Shown piece after piece: positions 1 through 10,435 of a DNA stretch of 64,000 nt (position 1 is its first letter; every line of letters begins with the position of its first letter). The notes under the pieces were generated by a model. It made no database searches. It was not told where the DNA came from and saw only the letters and a program-made list of their open reading frames with translations. A program made the position numbers and the translations under genes. Source of the DNA: Metellina segmentata. Its lineage: Eukaryota > Arthropoda > Arachnida > Araneae > Tetragnathidae. Location: contig OX375877.1 in NCBI GenBank assembly GCA_947359465.1, positions 28,035,235 to 28,099,234 on the forward strand, read 5' to 3'.

Positions 1-1900
1 AAGTGGGCGTAAAGAGATAACTATATTGGATAGGACTTTTTAAAATTGCCAAATTACTTGTCTGTGGTCATGTCATGGATCATTGCTTTTGGATTTAGGA
101 GAATGATGTTATGTTTTTGCAAAAATACATTAGCCTTTTTAAATATTTAAAGGACTTTAAATATTAAGGCATTTTATGGGCCCTCAACAACTAAAATGAA
201 AAATTGGATCTTTACGAGGCATATGGGTATCTGTCCATTGTCACAGTCATCATGTGTCTTGGGTCAAAATGATTGAAGAATTTTAGCATGCTTGTTAATA
301 TACAGCACCCAATGCTTGTCAAAATATGCACAATTTTAGTACGGTACAAAGATTTAAAATTATCTAATTAAAAAAAAAGGAAAAAAACGAAACGGTCATC
401 AAAATGGCACAAATGAATTTAGAATATATCATTACTATAAGCACACTATTATTTTGATTAAAACAAAGTATACAATCACATATGTATTTATTGAATTTAA
501 TACAGAAAATTGAATAAAATGCATTTTGTATGATTGCTCAGTAAACAAAAAAACATGGAATTTCTGTATTCCTTTTAAAACCACAAACTGCATAATACGT
601 TCTTCAAATTTAGTAGAAACAATTCTGAATCTTTGACATGGTTTGCAGCGTATAATTTGCAACTCTATAAATAGTTTGCCAAAATATACTGAAGTATCTT
701 TTGAACAAAACATCAAACATTTTTCAAAAATTAACATTTCAAATTCATACAGTGCCTTCATAATAAATTCCGAAAAAAAAAAGTTGAAGAAGATTTTCAA
801 CACAAGGTAAAATGTCAACTGTAAAGATAATTAAAGAAACACTTCAAGTACACTCAATTTCCCCCTAAAAATGCAAAATAAATATGTAAACAAAATATTT
901 ACGTAAAAACTTCATATTTTAATTTTAACATTTTTCAACATATGCAGTTAAAACTGAAAGTATGCAATTTTGTTTTCCAAATTTAAAATTAACTATTTTA
1001 AAACATGACTTATAATAACACTAATAAACTTGTATAGCTTTCAGGGAATTCCAGATATTTATGGCATTACTAAACAGAAAGCCTGAACTTAAATTCATGA
1101 CAGGAAAATGCCGAGATGGTGGATTTAAATAACATATTAAAAAACTTAACACATAACTTATTAATGGAGTGCTGAGAACTGTCAAAATGATGAAACAGAC
1201 ATTTTTATCAACAGTATTTGAGTTATAGGTAAAATCCTACAATCAGAGTGATCTTGGCATGATCTCAATTTTTTGCCATCAAACTAATGCAATGTTTTCT
1301 TATTAGCATTACTAATCAGGAGACAATTTGGTGACCATGTCATGTATAGTTTCTTAAGAGAGGGAAGACAACCTTGGGTCAGTTGATTTCCAAACAGGTG
1401 TAAAAATGTGTTAGAAAGTTGCCATATGCAAAAGCATGAATGGCGATCACTGTGGATATCTTTGCCCGCTAACTTGTCATTAATGATATAGCTATCAGCA
1501 CTAAAGAGTAAACTTGGAACATAATCCAAGTTTGTAAGCAAGTAAGACTGTAATGAGGGAAGGACTTCGTTTTCTACTGCCAGTCTCTATATTTAGTGAA
1601 AATATTTGTTCAAAACCACATGATTCAACTGCCTTTTAGCTAGGTTGACCTTGATACAAAGACGGGACATTGGAATGGTGAAAACGGAACAAAGATTATG
1701 TAATATTCAGTATTCCTGAAAAAAATTTTATTACAGAAACATTTTGAGCTAACCATGAATATTTCTGATGAAAATATTTTATGCAGGCAATTTCAGTCTT
1801 TCAAATCAGGACAAAAATTCTCACTCCGTGGTTCACAACCAACATTGTCCTCCTCTTAACTCCTAATGATGGGTTAAAAATAATAATTCATAATTGACCA
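1..1900. other. AT-rich stretch, no gene recognised
   Basis: The stretch is AT-rich with many stops in all frames. The open frames at 435-818 and 1284-1541 have low-complexity, Phe/Ile-rich translations and no recognisable domain. It lies downstream of the minus-strand zinc-finger gene, so part of it could be that gene's 3' flank. I see no transposon ends or tandem repeats here. Confidence 0.5.
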
Positions 1901-1910
1901 ATATTAAAGT

Positions 1911-2490
1911 ACATTCAGCTTTTATTAAAAATAGGACAAAACTCACATTTTTATTAAAACAATGGGATAATCAGGAAGTATGACCAAAATAGTACTATTC
2001 AGTACAAAATAGTATGTATGATCAGCTTATTTCACCCAGGAGTTACACTATAGTACTGCTGATAAAAAAACTATTTGTTTAGCTTTGACAGCTGATTAAA
2101 CATAATTTCCAAAAAAAAAAGGTAAAATAATTTATGATTAACCCATATTTAAGTCAGGCCTCGAAATATATTTTTTATACAGGTACACCTAAGTTTTTAA
2201 ATTAGGTGCACAGGTGGGCCTAGCGGGAAAAAATTAGGTGCACAATTTTATTTTCATGTGCACCTGTGCACCCGGGTATTTCGAGCCCTGATTTAAGTCA
2301 TTCAGTTTTTATTAAAAACAGGACAAAATTGACATTTTCATAAAAACAATGATGCAGACAGGAATTAAGAAATAACCAGTACTGTCCAGTACAAAACTGT
2401 ACGTATGATCTGTCTATTTCACCCAGGAGCCGCACTATAGGATTGCTGATAAGAAACCTGGCAAGCTCTGCCAGCTGCAGCATACACTAG
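1911..2490. repeat. Diverged direct duplication of about 190 bp, split by a MITE
   Basis: The segments at about 1911-2110 and 2300-2490 share the same order of words: cattcag, tttattaaaaa, aggacaaaa, acaatg, a GTAC-rich stretch, gtatgatc, and tatttcacccaggag, then gctgataa. They are clearly homologous but diverged. The hAT MITE at 2155-2290 sits between the two copies. The stretch lies just downstream of the zinc-finger stop codon and may be in its 3' untranslated region. Confidence 0.6.
2155..2290. mobile_element. Short hAT-type MITE
   Basis: This 136-bp element begins CAGGCCTCGAAATA and ends with the inverse of CAGGGCTCGAAATA. It is flanked on both sides by the same 8-bp word, atttaagt (2147-2154 and 2291-2298). 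An 8-bp target duplication with CAG-type inverted ends is the signature of the hAT superfamily. The interior repeats AGGTGCACA and GTGCACCTG palindromes. There is no coding capacity, so it must depend on a transposase from elsewhere. Confidence 0.85.
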
Positions 2491-2532
2491 GATTTAATTA
2501 GGTTATACAATGACAGTACTTCACTAAGGAAC

Positions 2533-3558
2533 TTAATTAATGTGAGTCTGATGATGTCTATCGAGATAGCACTGACGAGAAAACCCTTTATTACAAGTAT
2601 CGCAATAGTAGAGTTTATCTCCCTCAGTATGAGTGAGGTAATGCACCCTGAGATTACCCAACTGAGCAAAACCTTTACTACATACCTCACACACATGTGG
2701 TTTCTCTTTTGTGTGAGTGAGGTAATGTCTCGTCAGAAAACACTTGCTGGTGAAACCCTTGTTGCACACTTCACACATGTGAGGCTTCTCCTGAGAATGA
2801 GTCAGTAGGTGAGCTTTGAGACCGCCTAACTGAGTGAAACTTTTGTCGCAAACATAGCACACGTGTGGTTTCACATCAGAATGAGTGAGGTAATGCACTT
2901 TGAGGTTGCCCATCTGAGAGAAACCTTTGTTGCAAACATCACATTTGAATGGTTTCTCTTTCGTATGGGTGAGATAATGTCGGTCGAGAAAGCACTTACT
3001 GGTAAAGATTTTGTTGCACTCCGTGCACGTAAAAGGATTTCTATCTTCACGCATGTCATCATCTTCGTCATCATACGTGTTGTTTTCACTTGAATTTTCA
3101 CAGTCGCCATTTGCTGCATATGTAACGTCTTCTGAATTCTCACATTCCAGGTTTTCGAAACACGCATTCGAATCTGGATTTTCATGTTCACTATCACCAG
3201 CACCTGAATTTTCACTTTCTTCATTCTCCGCACAACTGTTTGAACCTGAATTTTCACATTCCTTATTGTTTGTACAGAACTTTTTACCGGAATTTTCACA
3301 CACACCATCGATCTGGCCTGTTTCATCCAAATTCTTGCGTTTCGTGCTCTGAGGTAATTCAGGAACGTCATCATTAGCATAGCTTTCTGGAACAGGGGTT
3401 GGAATGTGATTGCGATCATCAGATTCATCATAAACTAGATTGATTTGAGGTTTTCTCCTTTTGTGACTGCGAAGATGAGATTGGAGCCTGTGTTTACGAC
3501 TGAAACTCCTTGAACATATATCACAAGTAAAACACTTTTCAATAGATGACTTATCCAT
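2533..3558 (-). CDS. C2H2 zinc-finger protein (seven fingers)
   Basis: Uninterrupted 341-residue ORF starting at an ATG (3558). It is probably a nuclear DNA-binding transcription factor. One C2H2 finger lies near the N terminus (about residues 9-32). Next comes an acidic linker (about 65-172) with degenerate repeats of the ENSG/ECENS type, then six tandem fingers to the C terminus (about 175-339). The C-terminal fingers are mostly joined by H-[TS]-x-[EV]-K-P linkers of the Kruppel type. Fingers two and five are nearly identical (both contain FTSKCFL), as are three and six (MGNLKVHYLTH and LGNLRVHYLTH), which points to internal duplication of a finger block. No KRAB, ZAD or BTB domain is present within the ORF. 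A further 5' coding exon is possible, but the ATG directly before the first finger fits. DNA specificity cannot be read from here. Confidence 0.9.
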   Translation of the reverse strand: MDKSSIEKCFTCDICSRSFSRKHRLQSHLRSHKRRKPQINLVYDESDDRNHIPTPVPESYANDDVPELPQSTKRKNLDETGQIDGVCENSGKKFCTNNKECENSGSNSCAENEESENSGAGDSEHENPDSNACFENLECENSEDVTYAANGDCENSSENNTYDDEDDDMREDRNPFTCTECNKIFTSKCFLDRHYLTHTKEKPFKCDVCNKGFSQMGNLKVHYLTHSDVKPHVCYVCDKSFTQLGGLKAHLLTHSQEKPHMCEVCNKGFTSKCFLTRHYLTHTKEKPHVCEVCSKGFAQLGNLRVHYLTHTEGDKLYYCDTCNKGFSRQCYLDRHHQTHIN

Positions 3559-4420
3559 GTTGTTGGGTATTATAGTTCAATGTAGGAATCACAAAAAAGC
3601 GATTTTCACACAAATTGAAGCACTTTTAGAGCACGGGTGTTGGTCAGCGATTCAAAACTTTGAACGAAAATCTTTTAAATGGTTAAATGGATTCAATAAA
3701 TAAATAACGATAGAAAATGCAGTTACCAATTTGAGTCAGCCATGTGCGTGTAATGTAACGCTAGTCAATAAATAAATTAAAACCAGTATTCATCAATTCA
3801 TTCATACCCTTGCAACCTATTTTAGTTTTGAAATCAAAGAAGTGCAATTTGAAAGCTATGTAATAATTAAAACTTGCATTACATTATATCTCCAACGCTG
3901 TGGTGGTACGATTTGTTTATATTCGAACGTGTAATAGCGGTTTACTACTCCAAACACCGATAATTTCGTTGTTTGATTGTTTGGTTTGATGTATACAGGT
4001 GCGTTCTTAAACTGTAAATTAAAGAAAGTATGAGAAGGAAATTCAATTTATCTAGTTTTTCGTTAACTAGTTACAGTTCTAGAATAGTTTTATTCCAATC
4101 ACTTAAGAACGTGTTGACATCGAATTCGTCAATTGCAATAGTCTGTCAAACAACTTGCAGATTCAATTCTAAATTGTAAAATTTGATGTAATTCGTTCCT
4201 CTTCGACAGTAAAGCAAGTCTTATTGTCGTTTCATAACTCAAGTATTAATCTTGTCATCCGACCATCGTTCAAAATTGCAAGGTACAGTTCTAAAATCAT
4301 TTCATTCGGAATTGATCCCGGACCATTACCAAAGGCTCATTTGTGTCGTTCGCGAATGGAACTTAGTTAAAACTGCCTACCAACATTCCCAAATATGTTT
4401 CATATCTTAATAAGGTAGGC
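3559..4420. other. Upstream flank of the zinc-finger gene
   Basis: AT-rich, with no open frame of note and no clear splice acceptor just upstream of the zinc-finger ATG. It presumably contains the promoter and 5' untranslated region of that gene, but I could not place a specific core element. Confidence 0.4.
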
Positions 4421-4556
4421 CACCCTGAAGCAACCAACAGGTTGTTGGCGAGGTCAGGGATCAACCCATGAAGAGAAAGAATCGAGGACAACCCCATGTA
4501 ATTTTGAAACACAGTCAGATGATAAGGCAACAACTGAACAGGCACCTCACTTAACT
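4420..4556 (-). repeat. tRNA-SINE fragment
   Basis: This is a diverged 3' part of the SINE family seen complete at 42976-43311. It reads in reverse orientation and keeps the body words gggatcaa, gaatcgaggacaa, gtaattttgaa and cacagtcagatga. The tRNA-like head is absent. Confidence 0.7.
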
Positions 4557-5212
4557 TCATGAAGATTCATAAAGTGTTTCAAAACAAAGAGCATTGTTTG
4601 CTCCAGTATGACCTATATTTCTCAGTTTGTTCAAACTTTCACTATTCGCAGACATGAGCATTTTAACCCTCTGAATCCGGAGGCAGCCGAAAGCTCGGTA
4701 CAGTTGTGTCCTGGGGTTTGTTTACTAACGAGTCTGTGAAATGGACTGGCCCGTTTTCACCACTTTCATGGATGGTCCTTAATGCATCAATGGTCTATTG
4801 TGGTTCGAGTGTCAATTTAAATCCCTCCACCCCAAAGCAAGGGGAAGCATAGAGAAGGGCAGAAGATGCAAGCTAGGGCGAACGAAACGAAATGGGGTTT
4901 ATTGTGTCTGATTGGGTTGTTTCTTATATAGGGTTATTTTCCAAAGGTTGTTACCGCTTTTCGAAACTCTTTTGTGCCCGTTAAAGAGTGGTGAATTACA
5001 ATGAGAACAATACAACCTGTTTCCTGTGTGTTGAATCCCAGGTACGAATACATACAAGCATTTGACTTAAAGGAACTCTGATCACCTGAAGATTCCTCAC
5101 AGGTGGAATTTAGTTTCTCACGCTTTGCCTAAAACATTTATTACATCGTATAGAAAGCGGGAAGCTCTTGAAACTTCAAACGTATTGTGCGAGTTTCACT
5201 AATGCTTGTACT

Positions 5213-5712
5213 TCAGACTTTACTGTGGACACAGCATACCTTCTTGCAAACTTGGTCTGTGGGATATAACATAATATCCCCTCCGCTACGACAATAGTAG
5301 AATGGCTTACAACACATCCCACGGCAATTTGACTCGAGAGGGTTATTTGTGACCCTAGGGAAAATGTTTTTCTTTTCTAATGTTAAATCTTTCGTTGCTA
5401 AGTATTTTTTTAACAATACTTTTTCCCTTAGTTTTCGTCTTTCAAATACTCTTTTACAACTTTGGGGATTCAATGAGTAATTTTGGCACGAATATAAGGT
5501 TCTCACGTTTACTACCTGAAGATCTGTTCTTCTTATTGTTATAACCGCTTATTAAGGAATCGTTATAGCACTTTTACTTACGTACTTTACTCACCACTTA
5601 CGTTTGATACTTTTGAATTGTTTGCGATAGTTTCAATCTTCTTACTTTCAGTCGGTCTAATGTCTAATAAGCCTTCGTGATATAAAAAATTATCGTACAG
5701 AGACGAATCAAA
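5213..5712 (-). CDS. Candidate cysteine-rich secreted-type protein, two exons
   Basis: I do not recognise this gene. The final exon (5515 to 5213) is open for 100 codons and ends in a cysteine-dense segment with the words CRGMCC, YYC and VCKKVCC. A FPR word precedes the first of these cysteines. Upstream, a perfect donor (GTAAGT, starting 5601) and an acceptor ending TTCAG (5516-5517) define an 86-bp intron. The two exons join in phase 0. The upstream exon is open for 37 codons (5602 to about 5712), has no ATG, and must continue in an earlier exon that I could not find. Cysteine spacing suggests a disulfide-rich secreted factor; a cystine-knot growth-factor type is conceivable but unproven. 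It lies inside the TTAA-bounded interval 4667-8108, which is odd for a host gene. Confidence 0.3.
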
Positions 5713-5715
5713 TTA

Positions 5716-7125
5716 TTAGACTTTCAGTGATATATATTGAGCAATAGTTTACAGATATTAAATCCGCTTATTGTTTGCAATATCATATCTAATAGTTATT
5801 GACCTAAATTGTAGGTTTCAACTGTTTCCATAAATTTAGACTTTCAATTTAACTAGACTTTACTTTTACAAGTAATAAATGTTGATAATCGCTATTCGAT
5901 GCAAATTTTTCCAATAACTTTTAATATTTTACTCTAAGAATTACAAATTTTGTACTGGCTAATTTTTATCTGATTTACTTAAGAGAATCTATCAAAGATT
6001 GAGCAATCTTTTATTTTCTATGTATATAGAACATTAAAATTGCAGCATTCACGTTTCTTTAATCTTAATGAAGCCTTAACTCTTCACTGTCAAAACAAAA
6101 TGGTAGAATGGAACGATGTTTTATTTATATATAATTAGTCTAAAATTATACGAGAGAAATATTCCAATAATTATTTTTACAAGCTTGATTGTAAACAATC
6201 TTTCAATAGTAGATTTAGACAGACGAGTGAATTTCTATGTTCTTGGGACAAAAGCTCTTTATCCTCAGATAGCCAAGTTTTAAGTTCAGAATACGATAAG
6301 GCCAACATAAAAACCTTTAGCGGTATGATTATTAAAGTCTTGGGCGTCAGGTGATGATGAAGGGGGATTCAGTTAAAGTTGATGCTGTTAGAGAAGACCC
6401 TACAATGGCCATAGACTAGCCTATCATTTCAGTAAGATCTTAGAAAATACCAGAGTTCAAAATATCAGTGACTACGGAGTTAAAAAACGAACAAGAATTT
6501 AAAAAGTTAGAAGGTTTTTTAAATTGCATGGCTTTTTTTTTCTAAACAAGAATTAGAAAAGGAAAAATTGTAAAACATAATAGATTAGATATCAAAGATA
6601 TATATTTTAATTATTATTTACATTTTTAGCACGTTAAGAATACCTGTTGGTCTGTGTTTGTTACTAGTCATATCTGGCGAATTGCGCTTCAGCTGAAATT
6701 TTATTGCGATGGAGAGATCAGGAAAAGTTTTACTTCTAGTTTTGAATCATCTTTCGACGCATGACCGATGACATTATCAATGTTTATGGGGAGTAAATAT
6801 TCATATAGAAATTTATTATTTTCAGTAACCAAAATGATTTTCTAAAATCCAATGGGAACTACACTTTTATGCGAATACTAAAAGTAGGTAAAAAAAATAT
6901 TAGAGACTAGCGATATTAACCTCACTTGATAAAAAAATACGAGGGCTAGTTAATGTCTTCCTATTATCTATTACAGAATCCTAAAACTGTGATGTTTAAA
7001 GTGAATTAAAATATTGGCAGCAAGAAAAACAACAATATATGTAACAAGTACTTTCTCTACAAGAATAATTTCCAATATGTTTCGTAAGGATTGACATGAG
7101 TTTTATTCAGTTCAAAATATTATGA
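5716..7125. other. AT-rich interior, no gene seen
   Basis: Very AT-rich sequence with frequent stops in every frame and no recognisable element ends. If the cysteine-rich exons are real, this could be intron or promoter sequence of that gene. Confidence 0.4.
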
Positions 7126-7130
7126 AAGCG

Positions 7131-7469
7131 GTAATGGTATTGGTAATATTAGTTAACGTCGTACTAGAGCAACACAACGGGCTATTGACGACAGTCCGGG
7201 ATCAATTCCTTAAGGAAAAGAACCGAGGACAAGACCTCGTAATTTTGAACCACAGTCAGATGACGAAGCAACACCTGAGCTGGCACCCCACTCTCCAAAC
7301 TTCCACACAAATCCAACGTGAGAAATTTCGGCCACGACAGATTTAAGGTGCACCAGCCGCCTCTACATCATACGCTTACAAACATCCATGCCCGGACCCG
7401 GATTCAAAACAGGAACCTTCCCATCTAGAGGCTAACATCTTAACCACTAATATCGGTTGGTCGGCTTTT
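7131..7469 (-). repeat. tRNA-headed SINE, full length
   Basis: Reverse-oriented copy of the SINE family. The tail, read on the minus strand, is made of attacc units. The tRNA-like head ends near 7469. The word tgaaagcgg occurs at both flanks (about 7123-7131 and 7470-7478) and is the probable target-site duplication. The ORF on the plus strand across this copy (7122-7346) is an artefact of the SINE body. Confidence 0.8.
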
Positions 7470-8157
7470 TGAAAGCGGAGTATTAAGATTTTTTTCATAA
7501 TGTACTGAGCCTATTAAATTGTGTCGGTAAAGCAAATATTAATTTCTCACAAAGAATGCAAGACAAAAATATTCATAAATTGTTATATTTGCTGAAGTCT
7601 GAGTTGCATGCTGATGAATATTCAGGACATACTTTTACTACAAAAAAAGATTTCAGATATTAGTAGTTACGTAAAATTATACCGTTTTCAGAAATATGTT
7701 CTAGAAAACACGTATTTTCCAAAAAATTATATTATAAATATTGGTCTTATAATTTTTTCTATCATTCTTACTACTGGAAACATCCACCAATTTGAAAATA
7801 GAAGTGTGAAAGAATTTTTTCAGAATCGGTACTTCCACACTTTGAATGACTTCTCCAAATGCAAAAGGCACCGCCGCCTTTGTCGATGTTGTCCATTAAA
7901 ACTATCCCCAAGCAACTTCACTACATCACTGTCAAGTGTCAATGGATTACCTTTGACCTCGAATCGCTCCCCGAAGGAACTGAAAGAGGTCTCTCGTCTA
8001 ACTACCTACTTCCCTACTATGAAAGACAACCGCCCGAATAAGCGCCTCTCAGGACTCTGTCGAAGAATCTCTTTGGGTACGGATTGAGGCGGTTCAGGAT
8101 TCAGAGGGTTAAACAGTTGATTTTGGTTAAATTTGTTGAAAGATTGAGGATATACGT

Positions 8158-8485
8158 AGGTGTAATTGTATTACCGTCACGTTGGATCAACGCCATGCGG
8201 TTTGACGACGGTCCTGGATCAATCCCATAGGGAAATATCCATGAACAACCTTCGTAATTTATTTATACATTCGTATGAACTAAAGTAAATGCTACAGCAG
8301 TGGGGCTGTCTACCTGGAAATGTTGAACCACAGTAAGATGGCGAAAACAAAACCTAAGGTGGTACCTCATTTTCCAAACTTTCACACCCTACCAACGTGA
8401 GAACATCCGAGGCCATGATAGATTTTAAATACACCAGCCCTCACAACACGGTCTTTGGTTGGATTTAATTTGGAATTCGTAACCT
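8158..8485 (-). repeat. Degenerate tRNA-SINE copy
   Basis: Reverse-oriented and older than the 7131 copy. Recognisable words are gacgacggtcc, gggatcaat-like and gaaccacagtaagatg, then ccaacgtgag and aggccatga. A stretch of about 60 bp of unrelated sequence interrupts the body around 8260-8320. Confidence 0.65.
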
Positions 8486-8712
8486 TCAATTAGTGGCGTA
8501 TATAGGAGTTTATTTTGAGGGGTGCCATTTATTCTCTAAAGCAATTTAGTATGCATCGTAGAAATGTTTTAATTTTGGGGGAAGCAAACATTCGAAAGCT
8601 ATTTAGGACTTCAGGATATAAATTTGAATAAATAATAACAATTCAGTATAATTCCAACGACAATTTGAAATTCTTAAATTGTTTAAAATTTATTTCTAAA
8701 ATTAGGTAGTTC

Positions 8713-8917
8713 GTGATCACAGTTTATCACTGCTTTTCCTCCATCATGCTTTTAAAAAACTGTTTACATTTCAAAACCTGTCTGCATCATATGTTCATGG
8801 TCAGTTTATCCATGCTTTTCAAGAACTGTTTAAATTTCAAAACCTGCCTGCATCACATGTTCGTGATCACAATTTATCCCTGCTTTCCTTCAATCAAGCT
8901 TTTCAAGAGCTGTTTAT
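8713..8917. repeat. About 66-bp tandem repeat derived from copia pol
   Basis: Three units share tttatcc, tgcttttcaagaactgttta, ttcaaaacctg and ctgcatcacatgttc; the clean spacing between units is 66 bp (8791 to 8857). Read on the minus strand, the units match the end of the copia RNase H remnant at 11218-11508 (protein words QVLKCKQFL and DKL). The array therefore arose by tandem duplication of the 3' end of that retroelement sequence. Its third unit was broken by the mariner and hAT insertions. Confidence 0.7.
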
Positions 8918-8918
8918 A

Positions 8919-10420
8919 CAGGGTGGTCCCGAATTCATGGTACAAACTTTAATGGTAGGTACAGGACATTGTAACAATGATTTATTGTATAGGAATGTAT
9001 AGTCGCAAGTGACGCGGTGAGGCGAAAACAGGGGAAATAACGGCCGAAAGGAAAAACAAAGATTTTATTGAAAGCGTTGTTGACAAGTGTCATGTTTACA
9101 GTAATTGTTCAAAATTGCGTCCACCAGTATCGATACATGCTTGACAGCGTCGGTGGAGCGATTGGCGTACACGTTCAAAGATGCCTGGTATTTCACGCAC
9201 ACCTGCAGCAGCTACAGATAAGCGAGCGACGAGATCCTCATCTGAGTCAACTGGAGTCTCATAAACAAGATGCTTTAGATGTCCCCATAAAAAGTAATCG
9301 AGGCTCGATAAATCGGGAGATCGGGGTGGCCAAGGGACTGGTCCACCACGCCCAATCCATCGAGTACCAAACGTGGCATTCAGGTAATTCCGTACATCAA
9401 TGCTGAAGTGTGCTGGCGCCCCATCGTGCTGAAACCACATGCGGTTACGAATGGCGATCGGAACATCATGCAGCAGTTGTGGTAACACTTCTTTCAGAAA
9501 AATAAGATAGCTTCCGCCAGTGAGCCGCGTGGGTAGTAAGTATGGGCCAATCAAAAAGTCGTTCACAATACCAGCCCACACATTAATACTGAAACGTTGT
9601 TGAAACGCATGTCGACGCGTTGCATGTGGATTATCGGTTGCCCACACATGGGAATTGTGCGCATTAAAGACACCCTCGCGTGAAAATGTCGCTTCATCTG
9701 TAAATAGCACATAATCTACGAAATCCGGCTGCAACGCACATTGCTGCATCACCCACAGGCAGAAGTTCACGCGGCGAGGATAATCTGCCGGATTCAATGC
9801 TTGTACTTTCTGAAAATGGAAGGGGTGTAAGCGATTTTCGTTTAACACTCTGCATACAGTCTGATGACTCACACCTACGTCACGCGCAACAGTTCTTGTG
9901 CTTGACTCGGGTCTATCAGCCACAATGTTCAAGATGCTTTCTTCCAGCCTTGGAGTGCGTACAGCTCTTACTCGACCAGCGCCATGTCTGTTGACGTCGA
10001 ACGCACCTGTTTCACAAAGTTGACGATGTAACCGTTGAAAAATTCTATGATCCGGCATTCGTCGATCAGGATACTCCGCGCGATACATTCGTAACGCAGC
10101 TCTGCCGTTACCATTTGCACGGCCGTACATGTAATGCATGTCTGCTTTTTCTGCATACGTAAAGTCACCCATCGTCTACGGCAGCACAATTGTGAATGGC
10201 GCTTTTCCCTACTGCGATGCATCATGTTCAAAACGGCTAGACATCTACTGCCCTCTACCGGCAATGATACCAACCGATCACTCCATTTCTCTTTCCTTTT
10301 ATTTCCCCTGTTTACGCCTCACCGCGTCACTTGCGACTATACATTCCTATACAATAAATCATTGTTACAATGTCCTGTACCTACCATTAAAGTTTGTACC
10401 ATGAATTCGGGACCACCCTG
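8919..10420 (-). mobile_element. Intact mariner-like transposon (DD41D type)
   Basis: The element is 1,502 bp with inverted terminal repeats of about 122 bp (8919-9040 and 10299-10420). They differ by one base that I can see. It is flanked by TA on both sides (8917-8918, 10421-10422), the target duplication of Tc1/mariner elements. It carries one complete transposase ORF. The near-identical repeats and unbroken ORF suggest recent insertion. It interrupts the third unit of the copia-derived tandem repeat. Confidence 0.93.
9096..10172 (-). CDS. Mariner-like transposase, D,D41D
   Basis: This 358-residue ORF starts at ATG 10172 and runs to TAA at 9096 without a break. Residues 1 to about 120 form the helix-turn-helix DNA-binding region, with the second HTH around SSTRTVARDVGVSHQTVCRV. 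The catalytic domain shows all three acidic positions: D in FTDEATF, D in QHDGAPAH and D in SLDYFLWG. I count 41 residues between the last two, which places it with the DD41D (rosa/Visitor-like) mariners rather than DD34D. The usual WPPRSPDL signature precedes the last aspartate. Its role is cut-and-paste transposition of its own element at TA sites. All visible features are compatible with an active enzyme, which was not tested. Confidence 0.92.
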   Translation of the reverse strand: MGDFTYAEKADMHYMYGRANGNGRAALRMYRAEYPDRRMPDHRIFQRLHRQLCETGAFDVNRHGAGRVRAVRTPRLEESILNIVADRPESSTRTVARDVGVSHQTVCRVLNENRLHPFHFQKVQALNPADYPRRVNFCLWVMQQCALQPDFVDYVLFTDEATFSREGVFNAHNSHVWATDNPHATRRHAFQQRFSINVWAGIVNDFLIGPYLLPTRLTGGSYLIFLKEVLPQLLHDVPIAIRNRMWFQHDGAPAHFSIDVRNYLNATFGTRWIGRGGPVPWPPRSPDLSSLDYFLWGHLKHLVYETPVDSDEDLVARLSVAAAGVREIPGIFERVRQSLHRRCQACIDTGGRNFEQLL

Positions 10421-10435
10421 TATATCTGCTGCATC

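Larger units (their letters stand above)
4667..8108. mobile_element. TTAA-bounded piggyBac-like element (about 3.4 kb)
   Basis: The left end reads TTAA then CCCTCTGAATCC, and the right end is the exact inverse, GGATTCAGAGGG then TTAA. The duplicated TTAA (4663-4666, 8109-8112) and CCCT-type ends are the piggyBac signature. No piggyBac transposase is recognisable inside, so the element is non-autonomous or has been replaced internally. It holds a nested SINE (7131-7469), an AT-rich middle, an open frame at 7608-8087 of unknown nature and the cysteine-rich exon candidate at 5213-5712. Alternatively these are ends of two different elements that happen to face each other. Confidence 0.55.

Noticed and set aside
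2542..3431. Other open frames overlapping the zinc-finger gene on both strands
   Set aside because: They are shadows of the 2533-3558 ORF; their translations lack domains.
7122..7346. Protein-coding frame (also 43056-43259, 43095-43307, 53417-53635, 53730-54176, 55685-55936)
   Set aside because: These frames are conserved only because they lie in SINE copies; they occur on both strands of the same repeat.
7608..8087. 159-codon plus-strand gene
   Set aside because: It starts in very AT-rich sequence, has no known domain, and ends just before the right end of the TTAA-bounded element; kept only as part of that element.
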